NCBI GenBank assembly: GCA_029265995.1
Contig: JAJUFM010000003.1
Span: forward strand, 1 to 64,000
Origin: Rhodospirillaceae bacterium
Lineage (GTDB): Bacteria; Pseudomonadota; Alphaproteobacteria; Kiloniellales; DSM-21159
Direction of reading: 5' to 3'
Length of the DNA: 64,000 nucleotides
A program made the position numbers and the translations under genes. Every line of letters begins with the position of its first letter. Within the stretch, counting starts at the first letter, position 1. Positions 18,880 through 29,049 of this stretch are shown piece by piece. The notes under the pieces are model-generated. The model made no database searches. It was given only the letters and a program-made list of their open reading frames with translations, and was not told the origin of the DNA.

Positions 18880-20797
18880 GGACCAGCGCCTCGCGCTTCA
18901 CGTCGAGGGGAAAGAGGCAGCGAACCTCCCGCTCTGCATCCAGAGGCTGCAGCGCAATTTCCCCGCGTTTGCATGCGTCCCGCGCAAAGGCGCAGCGGGG
19001 CGCAAAGGCGCAGCCGGGCGGGCGCTCGCCGGTGGCGGGGGGGCCTCCCTCGATCGCGTCGAGCTGGCGATCGCCTTGCCCCAACACGGGCACACAGTCG
19101 ATCAGCTTGCGCGTATAGGGATGGGCGGGGGACTCCAGCACCTCCTTCGTCGGCCCGCTTTCCACAATCTGCCCGGCGTACATCACGGCAACGCGGTCGG
19201 AGAGGGCGGAGATAACGCCAAAATCGTGGGTAATGAAGAGGATGGAGGTCTCCTTCTCATGGCGCAGCTTGTTCATCAGCATTAGAATTTGAGCCTGCAC
19301 CGTGACGTCCAGCGCGGTGGTCGGCTCGTCGGCAATGATCAGCTCCGCATCATTGGCCAACGCCATGGCGATGCAGACCCTCTGGCGCATACCGCCGGAC
19401 AGTTCATGCGGATAGGCCTGCAAGCGCCGCCGCGGATTAGGGATGCGCACCAGCTCGAGTAGTTCTTCAGCCTTCTTCTCGGCCTGTGGGCGGCGTAGCG
19501 GCTGATGCGCCCGGATTGCCTCTACAAGCTGATCACCCACGGTGAAGAGCGGATGCAAGGTGGTCAGCGGATCCTGGAAGACATGGCTGACGGGACCACC
19601 ACGCAGTTCGCGAATTCGCCGATCGTTGGCCTCCAGAAGATCCTCGCCCTGGAAGTAGATCGATCCGCCGACAATGCGCCCAGGCGGCGTGGGCACCAGC
19701 CCCATGATCGACATGGCCGTTATCGACTTTCCGGAACCGGACTCTCCCACCAGTCCCAGGCACTCCTGGCGACCGATGTGCAGATCGATTCCCGAAATCG
19801 CCTCGATCTGCCGCTGCCCAAGGCCGAATGCAGTGCGTAACCCGGAGAGTGAAAGAACAGCATCCTTGGCCGTCGCAGGTTTCTCCGGCACCGACTCACG
19901 TTCGACCGCCGTGCGTGCCATGGGGCGCGCCAGCGCGCCCGATTTGAGGCGAGGATCCAGAACATCGCGAATGCCGTCGCCCAGGAGGTTGATGCTCATC
20001 ACCAACAGGAAGATGAGGACGCCCGGGATGATCGCCACATGCGGCGCATTGAAGAGAACGCTACGCCCGTCACCGAGCATCGACCCCAGATCCGCTTGCG
20101 GCGGCTGAGCACCCAATCCAAGGAAGCTCAGCCCCGCGGTTTCCAGGATCATCCAGCCAATGGTGGTGGACATGGTGATGACGATGATCGGCAGCACGTT
20201 GGGCAGGATCTCAGTGAAGAGAATGGCAGCGCGCGATTTGCCCGAGAGGCGGGCTGCATCAATGAACTCGCGCCGTGCCAGGCCCAGGGTGACGCCACGG
20301 ATATTGCGCGCGAAGAAGGGAATGTTGATCAGGGCGATTGCATAGAGCGCGTTGATGAGCCCCGGCCCTAGAACCGCCACGATAGCCAGGGCCAACAGGA
20401 TATAGGGGAAGGCCATCAGCATGTCGATGCCGCGCATCATCAGGCTGTCCGCCCACCCCCGCGCGTAACCCGACAACAGGCCGATCAGCGAACCAAAGAA
20501 AGCGGCGATCAGGGTGGCCGAAACGCCGACTGCAATGCTAACCCGCGCGCCGTGAAGCAGCCGCGACAGCAGATCCCGACCCAGGGCATCGGTACCTAGC
20601 AAGTGCCCGTCGGAGAGTGGTGGGAGCAGCCGATTGGCCGGCGAGGTTGCATTGGGATCCAGCAGAGGTAGCAGCGGCGCAATGAGCGCAAGGAGCAGGA
20701 TGGTCACCAGCACAACCAGGCCCGCGGTCGCCAGGCGATTGTTCAGGAGAAGTCCGAGAGCGGAGACACGTCCTTGGGAGGCGGCAGAACTGCTCAT
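18872..20797 (-). CDS. Fused dipeptide/oligopeptide ABC transporter permease (DppC-like) and ATP-binding protein (DppD-like)
   Basis: N-term permease ([60 protein letters not shown]) continuous with ATPase ([60 protein letters not shown]). Confidence 0.93.
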   Translation of the reverse strand: MSSSAASQGRVSALGLLLNNRLATAGLVVLVTILLLALIAPLLPLLDPNATSPANRLLPPLSDGHLLGTDALGRDLLSRLLHGARVSIAVGVSATLIAAFFGSLIGLLSGYARGWADSLMMRGIDMLMAFPYILLALAIVAVLGPGLINALYAIALINIPFFARNIRGVTLGLARREFIDAARLSGKSRAAILFTEILPNVLPIIVITMSTTIGWMILETAGLSFLGLGAQPPQADLGSMLGDGRSVLFNAPHVAIIPGVLIFLLVMSINLLGDGIRDVLDPRLKSGALARPMARTAVERESVPEKPATAKDAVLSLSGLRTAFGLGQRQIEAISGIDLHIGRQECLGLVGESGSGKSITAMSIMGLVPTPPGRIVGGSIYFQGEDLLEANDRRIRELRGGPVSHVFQDPLTTLHPLFTVGDQLVEAIRAHQPLRRPQAEKKAEELLELVRIPNPRRRLQAYPHELSGGMRQRVCIAMALANDAELIIADEPTTALDVTVQAQILMLMNKLRHEKETSILFITHDFGVISALSDRVAVMYAGQIVESGPTKEVLESPAHPYTRKLIDCVPVLGQGDRQLDAIEGGPPATGERPPGCAFAPRCAFARDACKRGEIALQPLDAEREVRCLFPLDVKREALVHA

Positions 20798-21741
20798 CGG
20801 CGCAGCCTTGGATCAAGGCTCGATTGCGCGACGTCAGCGGCAAGGTTGAAGAGCACGTAGCTAGCCGCCACCACCAGCACACCGCCTTGCACAAGGAGGA
20901 TATCCCGGGTCGAGATTGCCTTCACCAGCATCGCGCCGATGCCCGGCCACTGGAAAACGGTCTCGATATAGACGGCACCGCCGAGGACAAATCCCGCCTG
21001 AATGCCGATGACCGGCACTACCGCGACCAGCGCTGCCTTGGCCGCATGAAGATAGACAACGCGCCGTTCGGACAGACCCTTTGCCCTCGCGGTGCGGATG
21101 TAGTCCTGGCGCAACACCTCGAGCATGGCTGTTCGTGTCAAGCGCGCGATGACGCCGGTGGCCACGACCGCGAGCGTTACCGCCGGCAGCAGCAGATGTC
21201 GCAGCAGGTCCGGAAGGTCTCCGCCGCCGTAGATGGCGTACATGCCGCTGGCTGGTAGCAACCCGAGGTTCACCGCGAAAACGAGAATTAGCAGAAGACC
21301 GAGAAAGAAGGAGGGCGTGGAGAGGCCGATCAACACGAAGAAGGTCACGATGCGGTCGGTCCAGCCGAATTGCCGGACGGCAGAGACGATGCCCGCGAGC
21401 AACCCGAAGATCGATGCCAGGATCAGTGCGCTGCCCGCCAGGATCAAGGTCGCCGAAAAGCGCTCGAGGACCTCGTCCAGAACGGGACGATTCAACGAGT
21501 AGGAGCGCCCGAAGTCGCCCTCCAGCAGATTGCCGAGCCAGAGCAGATACTGTTCCGGCAAGGGCCTATTCAGTCCGAGCTGCTGATTGAGCCGCTCCAC
21601 ATTTTCGGGCGTGGCATAGGAGCCAAGAATCGCCGTGGCAGGGTCGCCTGGAATTGCCGCCATGATCAGGAAGACGATCAGGGTCAGCCCCAGCAATACC
21701 GGCACCAGGGCTAAGAGGCGCTTCAGGATATAGGCTGCCAC
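20794..21741 (-). CDS. Dipeptide/oligopeptide ABC transporter permease (DppB-like)
   Basis: MAAYILKRLLALVPVLLGLTLIVFLIMAAIPGDPA... TRTAMLEVLRQDYIRTARAKGLSERRVVYLHAAKAALVAVV. Confidence 0.94.
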   Translation of the reverse strand: MAAYILKRLLALVPVLLGLTLIVFLIMAAIPGDPATAILGSYATPENVERLNQQLGLNRPLPEQYLLWLGNLLEGDFGRSYSLNRPVLDEVLERFSATLILAGSALILASIFGLLAGIVSAVRQFGWTDRIVTFFVLIGLSTPSFFLGLLLILVFAVNLGLLPASGMYAIYGGGDLPDLLRHLLLPAVTLAVVATGVIARLTRTAMLEVLRQDYIRTARAKGLSERRVVYLHAAKAALVAVVPVIGIQAGFVLGGAVYIETVFQWPGIGAMLVKAISTRDILLVQGGVLVVAASYVLFNLAADVAQSSLDPRLRR

Positions 21742-21771
21742 GGGATCTCCACCGGCCGCTGATAGTGCCTG

Positions 21772-23340
21772 CTACTGCTTCGTTACGTCGTGAAGCATGA
21801 GAAAGAAGGACGGCTGAAGCCCGAAGTTCTGAACCGCAGCGGTGGTTACGGCTCCCTGCTTCCAGTTGGCGATGAATGCCCAGGGCGCGTCTTCGTAAAC
21901 GATTTCCTGCATCTGACGGTAAAGCTCCGCCCGCTCCTCCGGGTCGGTCGAGGCCCGGGCCTGGTTGAGGAGCTCGTCCACCTCCTCATTGGAATAGTAG
22001 CCGGAATTGAAGCCGCCGGATTCGGGAAAAGCTTCGGTCCTTAGGGTCAGGAACGGCAGGGTATCCGGATCGTTGGTCATCCAGGCCATCTCGGCCATGT
22101 CGGCCTTGCCCTCCAGCCCCGGGTTCACGCGGTCCAGGAAGGTATTCCACTCATAGGTCTCAATTTCGACGTTCATGCCGACTTCGGCCAGATCCGCCTG
22201 GATTGCGGTTCCCATGGCGACCGGGTCAAGCATGCCTGAGCCCCCTTCGGTGACGTAGAAGGTCACCGTGTCCCCTTCGTAGCCGGCCTCTTCCAGCAGT
22301 TGCCGCGCGCGCTCCGGATCATAGGGATAGGGCTCCAGCTCCTCGTTATAAGCCCAGGCGAAGGCCGGTGCGATCGGTCCGCTGGCGACGTCTGCCGTAC
22401 CCTGCAGCACATCCTCAACGAGCGTCTGCTTGTCGATCGCATAGTTCACCGCCTGGCGTGCTGCCTTCTCCGTGAAGGGCCCTTCGCGCATGTTGAGGAT
22501 CAGGAACCAGAGGTGAGGCCCAGCCTGCTCGTAAACCTGAAAATCGTCTGCCTGGCGAAAATCGTTCATGGCATCCGGCGGCACTTCGACCATGAGATCC
22601 AGCCCGCCAGAAAGCATTTCCGCCACTCGTGTGTTCGCATCGGTGATCGGCCGGAAGACGACAGCTTCCAGTTCCGGCGCGCCGCCCCAATAGTCCTCAT
22701 TGCGCGTGACAACGACACGCTGATTGCTCGCCCATTCCTCGAAACGGTAGGCACCCGTACCTGAAGGATTGCGGCCGAAGTCCTCGCCATGCTGCTCGAC
22801 GGCGGCTGGCGAAACGATCAAGCCGGTCGGGTAGGCCAGGTTCGACAGGAAGGGTGCGTAGGGCTCGCTGAGGGTGAATTCCACCGTGAGTTCATCCACC
22901 GCCTCGACGTTCTCGATAGCGGAGAAGAAGAAGGATAGCGGAAACGGCCCGGTGTCGTGATAGGGATGCTCTTCGTCGAGCATGCGGTCAAAGTTGAACT
23001 TAACTGCTTCCGCATTCAGGGGCGCCCCGTCATGGAAAGTGACCCCGTCACGCAACTCGAAGCGATAGGTCAGGCCGTCTTCTGAGACCTCCCAGGATTC
23101 GGCCAGCGCTGGCTCTACCTCCAGGGTCCCGTCCGCGTAGCGCACCAGCCCGTCATAGACGTTCATCAAGATGCGAAAGTCGTTTACCGCGGTCACTGCG
23201 TGGGGATCCAGCGATTGCGGTTCCGCGATCTGTCCGACGATCAACACGTTGGGCGGCGTTTGCGCCGCACTCTCCGATGGATAGGCCAGGACCATCATCG
23301 CAGCCGCAGCCATGGGGAACAGGTGCTTGGCACAGCGCAT
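21772..23340 (-). CDS. Peptide ABC transporter substrate-binding protein (SBP_bac_5 type)
   Basis: Signal peptide; EPQSLDPHAVTAVNDFRILMNVYDGLVRYADGTLEVEPALAESWEVSEDGLTYRFELRDGVTFHDG. Confidence 0.95.
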   Translation of the reverse strand: MRCAKHLFPMAAAAMMVLAYPSESAAQTPPNVLIVGQIAEPQSLDPHAVTAVNDFRILMNVYDGLVRYADGTLEVEPALAESWEVSEDGLTYRFELRDGVTFHDGAPLNAEAVKFNFDRMLDEEHPYHDTGPFPLSFFFSAIENVEAVDELTVEFTLSEPYAPFLSNLAYPTGLIVSPAAVEQHGEDFGRNPSGTGAYRFEEWASNQRVVVTRNEDYWGGAPELEAVVFRPITDANTRVAEMLSGGLDLMVEVPPDAMNDFRQADDFQVYEQAGPHLWFLILNMREGPFTEKAARQAVNYAIDKQTLVEDVLQGTADVASGPIAPAFAWAYNEELEPYPYDPERARQLLEEAGYEGDTVTFYVTEGGSGMLDPVAMGTAIQADLAEVGMNVEIETYEWNTFLDRVNPGLEGKADMAEMAWMTNDPDTLPFLTLRTEAFPESGGFNSGYYSNEEVDELLNQARASTDPEERAELYRQMQEIVYEDAPWAFIANWKQGAVTTAAVQNFGLQPSFFLMLHDVTKQ

Positions 23341-23452
23341 TTGAGCCTCCCTTCATTCTTTATGCGGCTATTTAATCCCGAACATTGCCTGACATGCAAG
23401 CATTGATCATTATAAATAGGCAGAAGCAACCGCAGACAGACAGGAGACGGCA

Positions 23453-24709
23453 ATGATCGAGGCGCCACGGGTCCGGATTAAGGAAGAGCGCCTGAAGCAA
23501 CTCCTGGAAGGCATCAACCAGTTCGGTCGCAATCCCTCGACCGGGGGATTCAACCGCATGGGCTTCTCAAAAGCTGACATGGCGGCCCGAGACTGGCTGG
23601 CCGAAGTTATGGCGGTCGAGGGGCTGTCGGTTCATCGGGATGCGGCGACCAACGTCTTCGGCCGCTATGGCCCCCCCGCAGGCTCCTGCGTCATGGTCGG
23701 GTCGCATCTGGATACGGTGCCAGAAGGTGGTGCCCTCGACGGCGCTCTCGGTGTGGCGGCAGGTCTGGAGTGTGTTCTGGCTTTACGTGACGCGGGAATC
23801 TCTCTCGATCATCCGGTGGAGGTCGTTGCCACTAGTGAGGAAGAGGGCCGCTTTGGCGGGATGCTCGGTTCCCAGGCGATCGTGGGCGATCTCGACCCTC
23901 AATGGCTGCAACAGGCGACCGCCGCCGACGGGCTGCGGCTCGCGGATGCGATGCGGGCCCAGGGGCTGGATCCTTCCCTTCTGCCCACGGCACAGCGCGC
24001 CAAGGGAAGTATAAAGGCCTTCCTGGAACTACACATTGAACAGGGCCCTATACTGGAAGCCTCGGGTCTTTCAATCGGTGTGGCCGACAGGATTTCCGGC
24101 GTGGTCAATTGGTCTGTAAAGCTCCGCGGCGCGGCCAACCACTCGGGCACCACCCCGATGAACCTCCGCGCGGACGCCTTCGCCGGTCTGGCAGAGGTGT
24201 CCGTGGCCATACCCAAAATCATTCGCCGGGTCGGCACCGAGTATTCGCGCGTTACCATCGGCAAGGTAGACGTCGAGCCGAACTTTCCTCACACAATTCC
24301 CGGCACAGCCAACTTCTCTCTGGTGATTCGAGACAATCATGCCTCCGCGATGGATGCGCTGTGTGTGGCCTTACGGGATCAGATACACGCGACCTGCCAC
24401 GCGCATGGTCTCACCTACACCTTGATCGAGCACAGTCGCCTGCCCCCGGTCGAGCTCGATCCCGCTCTCGCGCAACTCCTTCTGGAGGAAGCTCGTGCCC
24501 TGGGCGTGCCCCATCAAGTCATGCCTTCGGGAGCAGGACATGATGCCCAGACCATGCAGGCACTCTGCCCGGCAGGGCTCATCTTCGTACCCAGCCGCGG
24601 CGGCATCAGCCACGCGCCGGAAGAGTGGACCGATTGGTCCGATATCTACGCCGGCGCGCAGCTGCTGCTCAACTCGGTTCTGCGCCTCGCTATCCCCTCC
24701 CGGCAGTAG
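23453..24709 (+). CDS. Zn-dependent M20 family hydrolase (N-carbamoyl-L-amino acid hydrolase / allantoate amidohydrolase type)
   Basis: VMVGSHLDTVPEGGALDGALGVAAGLE; VVATSEEEGRFGGMLGSQAIVGDL; MPSGAGHDAQTMQALCPAGLIFVPSRGGISHAPEE. Confidence 0.92.
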   Translation: MIEAPRVRIKEERLKQLLEGINQFGRNPSTGGFNRMGFSKADMAARDWLAEVMAVEGLSVHRDAATNVFGRYGPPAGSCVMVGSHLDTVPEGGALDGALGVAAGLECVLALRDAGISLDHPVEVVATSEEEGRFGGMLGSQAIVGDLDPQWLQQATAADGLRLADAMRAQGLDPSLLPTAQRAKGSIKAFLELHIEQGPILEASGLSIGVADRISGVVNWSVKLRGAANHSGTTPMNLRADAFAGLAEVSVAIPKIIRRVGTEYSRVTIGKVDVEPNFPHTIPGTANFSLVIRDNHASAMDALCVALRDQIHATCHAHGLTYTLIEHSRLPPVELDPALAQLLLEEARALGVPHQVMPSGAGHDAQTMQALCPAGLIFVPSRGGISHAPEEWTDWSDIYAGAQLLLNSVLRLAIPSRQ

Positions 24710-24727
24710 GAGTCAGCCGGACGCTGC

Positions 24728-25819
24728 TCAGCTTTCGACTTTGACGGAGATGAACCAGACGTTCATCGGATCGTGAGTCAACCGATGGTGCTGGATATTG
24801 GAGAAGCCGGCTGCCTCCAGCATGGAGCACGCCGTCTCCCAGCCCCACATGGTTCCGAGACCTGCCCCGCCCTGCCCCAACGAAACAGGCATGCAATGGA
24901 AGCAGGATACGGCATAGAGCAGCGTCGCCAGCGGGAAGTCCCTGTTGTTCTCCAGACGAGCGGACGCTCCAATATCCTGCATCAGGTAGGTGCCGCCGGG
25001 CTTCAACGCCCGATAGAGCGATCGCAGAAGCGACTGCGGGTTCTTCTGATCGTGAACGGCGTCAAAGGTGGTGATGAAGTCATAGCGTTGGTCCTCGTCG
25101 AAGTGGCTCAGATCTCTCTGTTCGAAACGGATATTCGCTAGCCCCGCCTCAGCCACGCGTACTTGTGCGAACGCGATGGCGTCGTGCCCGAGGTCGTAGC
25201 CGGTAAAGGAACTCCGAGGATAACGCCGCGCCATCTCGAGCAGAGCCACCCCCCTTCCACAACCGGCATCCAGCACGTCGATCCCCGCCTCTAGCTGCTC
25301 CATGACGCCTGGAGCCAAGGGCAGGATGACGTCGAAAAGCTGAGCCACCACCGTCTGCCCGCTATCCTCCGCCATGATCTGGTGAAAGCAGGGATAGTCC
25401 TCATAGGCGGTCCCCCCGCCGGTCTTGAAGCAGTCGAGCACCCGATCCTGGACCTGCCCGAGCAGCGCGATGTGCTGTCCCAGGAAAGCCATGTTCCCCA
25501 AAGGGGCGTCGGCCGTGAGGCAGGCTGCGTGCTCGGCGGGGAGATGATAGCTGCTGTTGGCGGGGTAGAAGCGGACAATATCCGCCATTACGAGAGCGGC
25601 CAACCACTCCCGTACATAGCGTTCCGCCAGCCCGGCACGATCAGCGATCTCCTTGCTGCTCGCGGGGGGCTTCCCGGCCATGGCTTCGAACAGGCCGGTG
25701 CGGTGGCCAATCGATAGCATGATCGCTGCCGCACCACCCTCGAGCATTCCGCAGACCCGCTCGACAAAGGCCTCGCCTGCTGCGGCATCGAACGCAGCTT
25801 GCTTGGTAACCGTAGACAT
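24728..25819 (-). CDS. Class I SAM-dependent methyltransferase with N-terminal winged-helix-like domain
   Basis: GIDVLDAGCGRGVALLEMARRYPRSSFTGYDLGHDAIAFAQ...FITTFDAVHDQKNPQSLLRSLYRALKPGGTYLMQDIGAS. Confidence 0.88.
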   Translation of the reverse strand: MSTVTKQAAFDAAAGEAFVERVCGMLEGGAAAIMLSIGHRTGLFEAMAGKPPASSKEIADRAGLAERYVREWLAALVMADIVRFYPANSSYHLPAEHAACLTADAPLGNMAFLGQHIALLGQVQDRVLDCFKTGGGTAYEDYPCFHQIMAEDSGQTVVAQLFDVILPLAPGVMEQLEAGIDVLDAGCGRGVALLEMARRYPRSSFTGYDLGHDAIAFAQVRVAEAGLANIRFEQRDLSHFDEDQRYDFITTFDAVHDQKNPQSLLRSLYRALKPGGTYLMQDIGASARLENNRDFPLATLLYAVSCFHCMPVSLGQGGAGLGTMWGWETACSMLEAAGFSNIQHHRLTHDPMNVWFISVKVES

Positions 25820-25884
25820 GAAGCTGTCCTCCAGGTTTTGTCACTTCTGCACCTGCCTCCGAAGGCGCCAAGCAGCACTACTCC

Positions 25885-27021
25885 TTGATTTGCTGCGACG
25901 TGAGTGCGGAAATGGACAACAACAGGCCGCTTGGGACACTCTTGCCCATGGCTCACACCTCACCCCTTTCAGTCAGCCTTCTGGCGCTCCCGGAATCGAC
26001 GGTTGGGACGCTTTACAGCCTTTATGAAGTTTTCGCGGCCGCCGGCGTGGCCTGGAGGGAAGCTACTGGCGAAGGTGCGGGAGAACCCTTCATGGAGCCG
26101 CGCATCCTGTCTTACGACGGCCGGAGCTATGTCTCTCCTTGCGGTCCCGTAATCGCGCCCCAGGCTCGCCTGGGCGACTTCTCGCATAGCGACATCGTCG
26201 TCATCGGTGACCTGCAGTTTGCTCCGCATGAAGATGTACGCGGCCGCTGGCCCGAAGAAGCTGCCTGGTGTCGCGAACAGTACGAAAAGGGTGCGCTTCT
26301 CTGCTCCGTCTGCACTGGTTCCGTCTTTCTCGCAGACACCGGTGTACTAAACGGGAGCGAAGCGACCTCACACTGGGCCGCCGCCGACCTCTTCACGCAA
26401 CTTTATCCAGAGGTAACGCTTCTACCAGATCGCGTACTCGTCCTCTCGGGAGAAGATCAGCGGATCATCACGAGCGGCGGTGCTTCCTCCTGGCAGGATC
26501 TTGCTCTTTACCTCATCGGGCGATTCTGCGGCGCGTCAGAGGCCATTCACATAGCCAAGTTATTTCTGCTGAGTAATCACGGCGAAGGCCAGCTCCCTTA
26601 TGCGGCCATGACGAAACGGCCTCTGCGGGATGATCCCGTGATCGCGCAGTGTCAGACCTGGCTGGCCGACCATTACCATCAAGCGCACCCGGTAAAGCAG
26701 ATGATCGGTCTCTCAGGTTTCAAGGAGCGAACCTTCAAGCGTCGCTTCCAGGCGGCGACCGGCTATAGCCCGATGGGCTACGTCCAGGCCCTGCGCATCG
26801 AGGAGGCAAAGCAACTTCTGGAGACGACCGACGAAGCGATCGACGAGATCGCCGCCCAGATCGGCTATGAGGACAGTGCCTTCTTCCGCAGGCTCTTCAA
26901 GCGCTCCACCGGTATCACGCCCGGGCGCTATCGCCAGCGCTTCCAGTCCATCGGCAGGCAACTTTCACATCCCTTGCCTGAAGCGGGGCAAGCAGGCATC
27001 AAGCGACCGAGTGGACTTTGA
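25885..27021 (+). CDS. GlxA family transcriptional regulator (DJ-1/PfpI-like domain + AraC HTH)
   Basis: CSVCTGSVFLADTGVLNGSEATSHWAAADLFTQLYPEV...; C-term FKERTFKRRFQAATGYSPMGYVQALRIEEAKQLLETTDEAIDEIAAQIGYEDSAFFRRLFKRSTGITPGRYRQRF; start may be internal. Confidence 0.9.
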   Translation: MICCDVSAEMDNNRPLGTLLPMAHTSPLSVSLLALPESTVGTLYSLYEVFAAAGVAWREATGEGAGEPFMEPRILSYDGRSYVSPCGPVIAPQARLGDFSHSDIVVIGDLQFAPHEDVRGRWPEEAAWCREQYEKGALLCSVCTGSVFLADTGVLNGSEATSHWAAADLFTQLYPEVTLLPDRVLVLSGEDQRIITSGGASSWQDLALYLIGRFCGASEAIHIAKLFLLSNHGEGQLPYAAMTKRPLRDDPVIAQCQTWLADHYHQAHPVKQMIGLSGFKERTFKRRFQAATGYSPMGYVQALRIEEAKQLLETTDEAIDEIAAQIGYEDSAFFRRLFKRSTGITPGRYRQRFQSIGRQLSHPLPEAGQAGIKRPSGL

Positions 27022-27099
27022 CGCTCTGCAAGTGCTCGCCTATAGCAGAAGAGCCGAGAGACACATTTCAGCGAAGAAGCCGGGAAGCGAAAGCGCCGC

Positions 27100-27498
27100 A
27101 TGATCGACTACTACCTGGAACTGCGCCATCTCCACATCACCGCGGTTGCGCTCAGCGGAAGCCTCTTTTTTCTGCGAGGCCTCGGCATATTTGCCGGCGC
27201 AGATTGGCCCAAACTCGCCCCCGTTCGCTACGCGAGCTATGTCATCGACACGCTGCTCCTGGTCGCGGCGCTGCTCCTGACCGTGGCCGTTCACCAGTAT
27301 CCCTTCGTACACGGCTGGCTAACGGTGAAGGTGCTGCTGCTCGTCGTCTACATCGCGCTCGGCATCCTGGCGTTTCGCGAGGGTCGCCCCCTGCCCTTGC
27401 GCATCGGCTTTTGGCTCCTGGCCCTTACGACATTCCTCTTCATTATTTCGGTCGCGATCACGCATCATCCGCTTGGCATCTTCAGCGGCCTGATGTGA
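27100..27498 (+). CDS. SirB family integral membrane protein
   Basis: YLELRHLHITAVALSGSLFFLRGL...VIDTLLLVAALLLTVAVHQYPF...GWLTVKVLLLVVYIALG. Confidence 0.85.
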   Translation: MIDYYLELRHLHITAVALSGSLFFLRGLGIFAGADWPKLAPVRYASYVIDTLLLVAALLLTVAVHQYPFVHGWLTVKVLLLVVYIALGILAFREGRPLPLRIGFWLLALTTFLFIISVAITHHPLGIFSGLM

Positions 27499-27576
27499 GT
27501 CGGCGGATCAGACAGCCCTAACCACAGCGTCCGCCCCCTGCTCACCTCCTTATCCCCTTGGAGTTAATCTATCGCC

Positions 27577-28905
27577 ATGGGTCCCATCGTAGATCCTGTC
27601 ACTTCAGATCGAGAACTTCCGCATAAGGTAGATGTGGTTGTGATCGGTGCAGGCATCGTCGGCGTCTGCACCAGCCTCTATCTTGCCGAGCGCGGCCTCA
27701 GCGTGGCGCTTTGCGAAAAGGGCGAGGTGGCCGGAGAGCAGTCGAGCCGGAATTGGGGTTGGGTCCGCACGACTGGCCGCGACAGCCGGGAAATGCCCCT
27801 GATCCTGGAGGCGCAGCGGCTGTGGGACGAGTTGCGCGAGCGAACGGGAGTCGATCTCGGCCTGCGACGCCAGGGGGTAGCCTATCTCGCCGAAACCGAG
27901 GAGAAGGTGGCAGGCTTCGAACGCTGGCTGGCGATGGCGCAACCCTACCAGACCGGCTCGAGATTGCTGATCGGTTCGGAGCTTGCAGCCCTCACGCCCG
28001 GCGCGTCGACCTCCTTCAAGGGAGCTCTCTTTACGCCAAACGACGGGCGCGCAGAGCCGCAGAAGGCTGCTCCGGCCATCGCCGAGGAGGCCCGGCGCCA
28101 CGGGGTCAAGCTGTTTACCCACTGTGCTGTGCGCGGTCTCGAAACGGCAGCTGGAAGAGTCTCCGAGGTCGTCACCGAACGTGGTCCGATCGCCTGCGAA
28201 GCGGTAGTGCTCGCTGGAGGCGCCTGGTCGCGCCTGTTCTGCCGTCGCCATCGCATCACCCTCCCACAGCTGAAAGTCCGGGCCTCGGTATTCCGAACCT
28301 CTCCCGTAGAGGACGGCCCCACGGCGAACCTCTGGTCCTCTAAGGTCGCGCTGCGCAAGCGCCTGGACGGCGGCTACACCATCGCCAACGGCCATGACAA
28401 CGTGGTGGATCTCGTGCCTGACCACGCGGCCTTCTTCTTCGACTTCCTGCCGGCCCTTCGAATGGAATGGGACAGTCTGCGCCTGCGCCTGAACCGCCGA
28501 TTCATCGAGGAATGGCGCCAACCGCGGAATTGGGCATTGGATGCGCCCACTCCTTTCGAGCTGGATCGGGTGCTGGATCCCTCACCGGAGGCATCAGTCA
28601 ACAACGAAGCCTGGCGGGAGCTACAGCGTCTCTTCCCGGTCTTCCAGAGCGCGCGTATCGAACAGGCGTGGGCGGGTATGATCGATGTGACGCCTGATGC
28701 CGTTCCGGTCATCTCCAGCGTCGACAGCCTGCCCGGCTTCTTCATTGCGACTGGCTTTTCAGGCCACGGCTTCGGAATCGGCCCGGGTGCCGGCCAGCTG
28801 ATGGCCGATCTTGTAACCGGCAGCCGGAGCCTCGTCGACCCTACCCCCTTCCGTTTCAGCCGCTTTTCCGATGGCTCACGTCCGCTACCTGAGAGCGGCT
28901 ACTAA
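27577..28905 (+). CDS. NAD(P)/FAD-dependent oxidoreductase (DAO family)
   Basis: HKVDVVVIGAGIVGVCTSLYLAERGLSVALCEKGEVAGEQSSRNWGWVRTTGRD...GFFIATGFSGHGFGIGPGAGQLMADLV. Confidence 0.9.
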   Translation: MGPIVDPVTSDRELPHKVDVVVIGAGIVGVCTSLYLAERGLSVALCEKGEVAGEQSSRNWGWVRTTGRDSREMPLILEAQRLWDELRERTGVDLGLRRQGVAYLAETEEKVAGFERWLAMAQPYQTGSRLLIGSELAALTPGASTSFKGALFTPNDGRAEPQKAAPAIAEEARRHGVKLFTHCAVRGLETAAGRVSEVVTERGPIACEAVVLAGGAWSRLFCRRHRITLPQLKVRASVFRTSPVEDGPTANLWSSKVALRKRLDGGYTIANGHDNVVDLVPDHAAFFFDFLPALRMEWDSLRLRLNRRFIEEWRQPRNWALDAPTPFELDRVLDPSPEASVNNEAWRELQRLFPVFQSARIEQAWAGMIDVTPDAVPVISSVDSLPGFFIATGFSGHGFGIGPGAGQLMADLVTGSRSLVDPTPFRFSRFSDGSRPLPESGY

Positions 28906-29049
28906 CCCGGCCTCCCGGGACTTGTAAGTGCCGGGAAGGAACAACAGTGCGTGTTTGTTGTTCAGCTTGCGAGAGCATCTAGCCGGTTCACCTGCTCTGC
29001 TCTGGCTGATGGGTGCCGTCTGCCAACCACAGAACTTGCAGGGGTTGAA

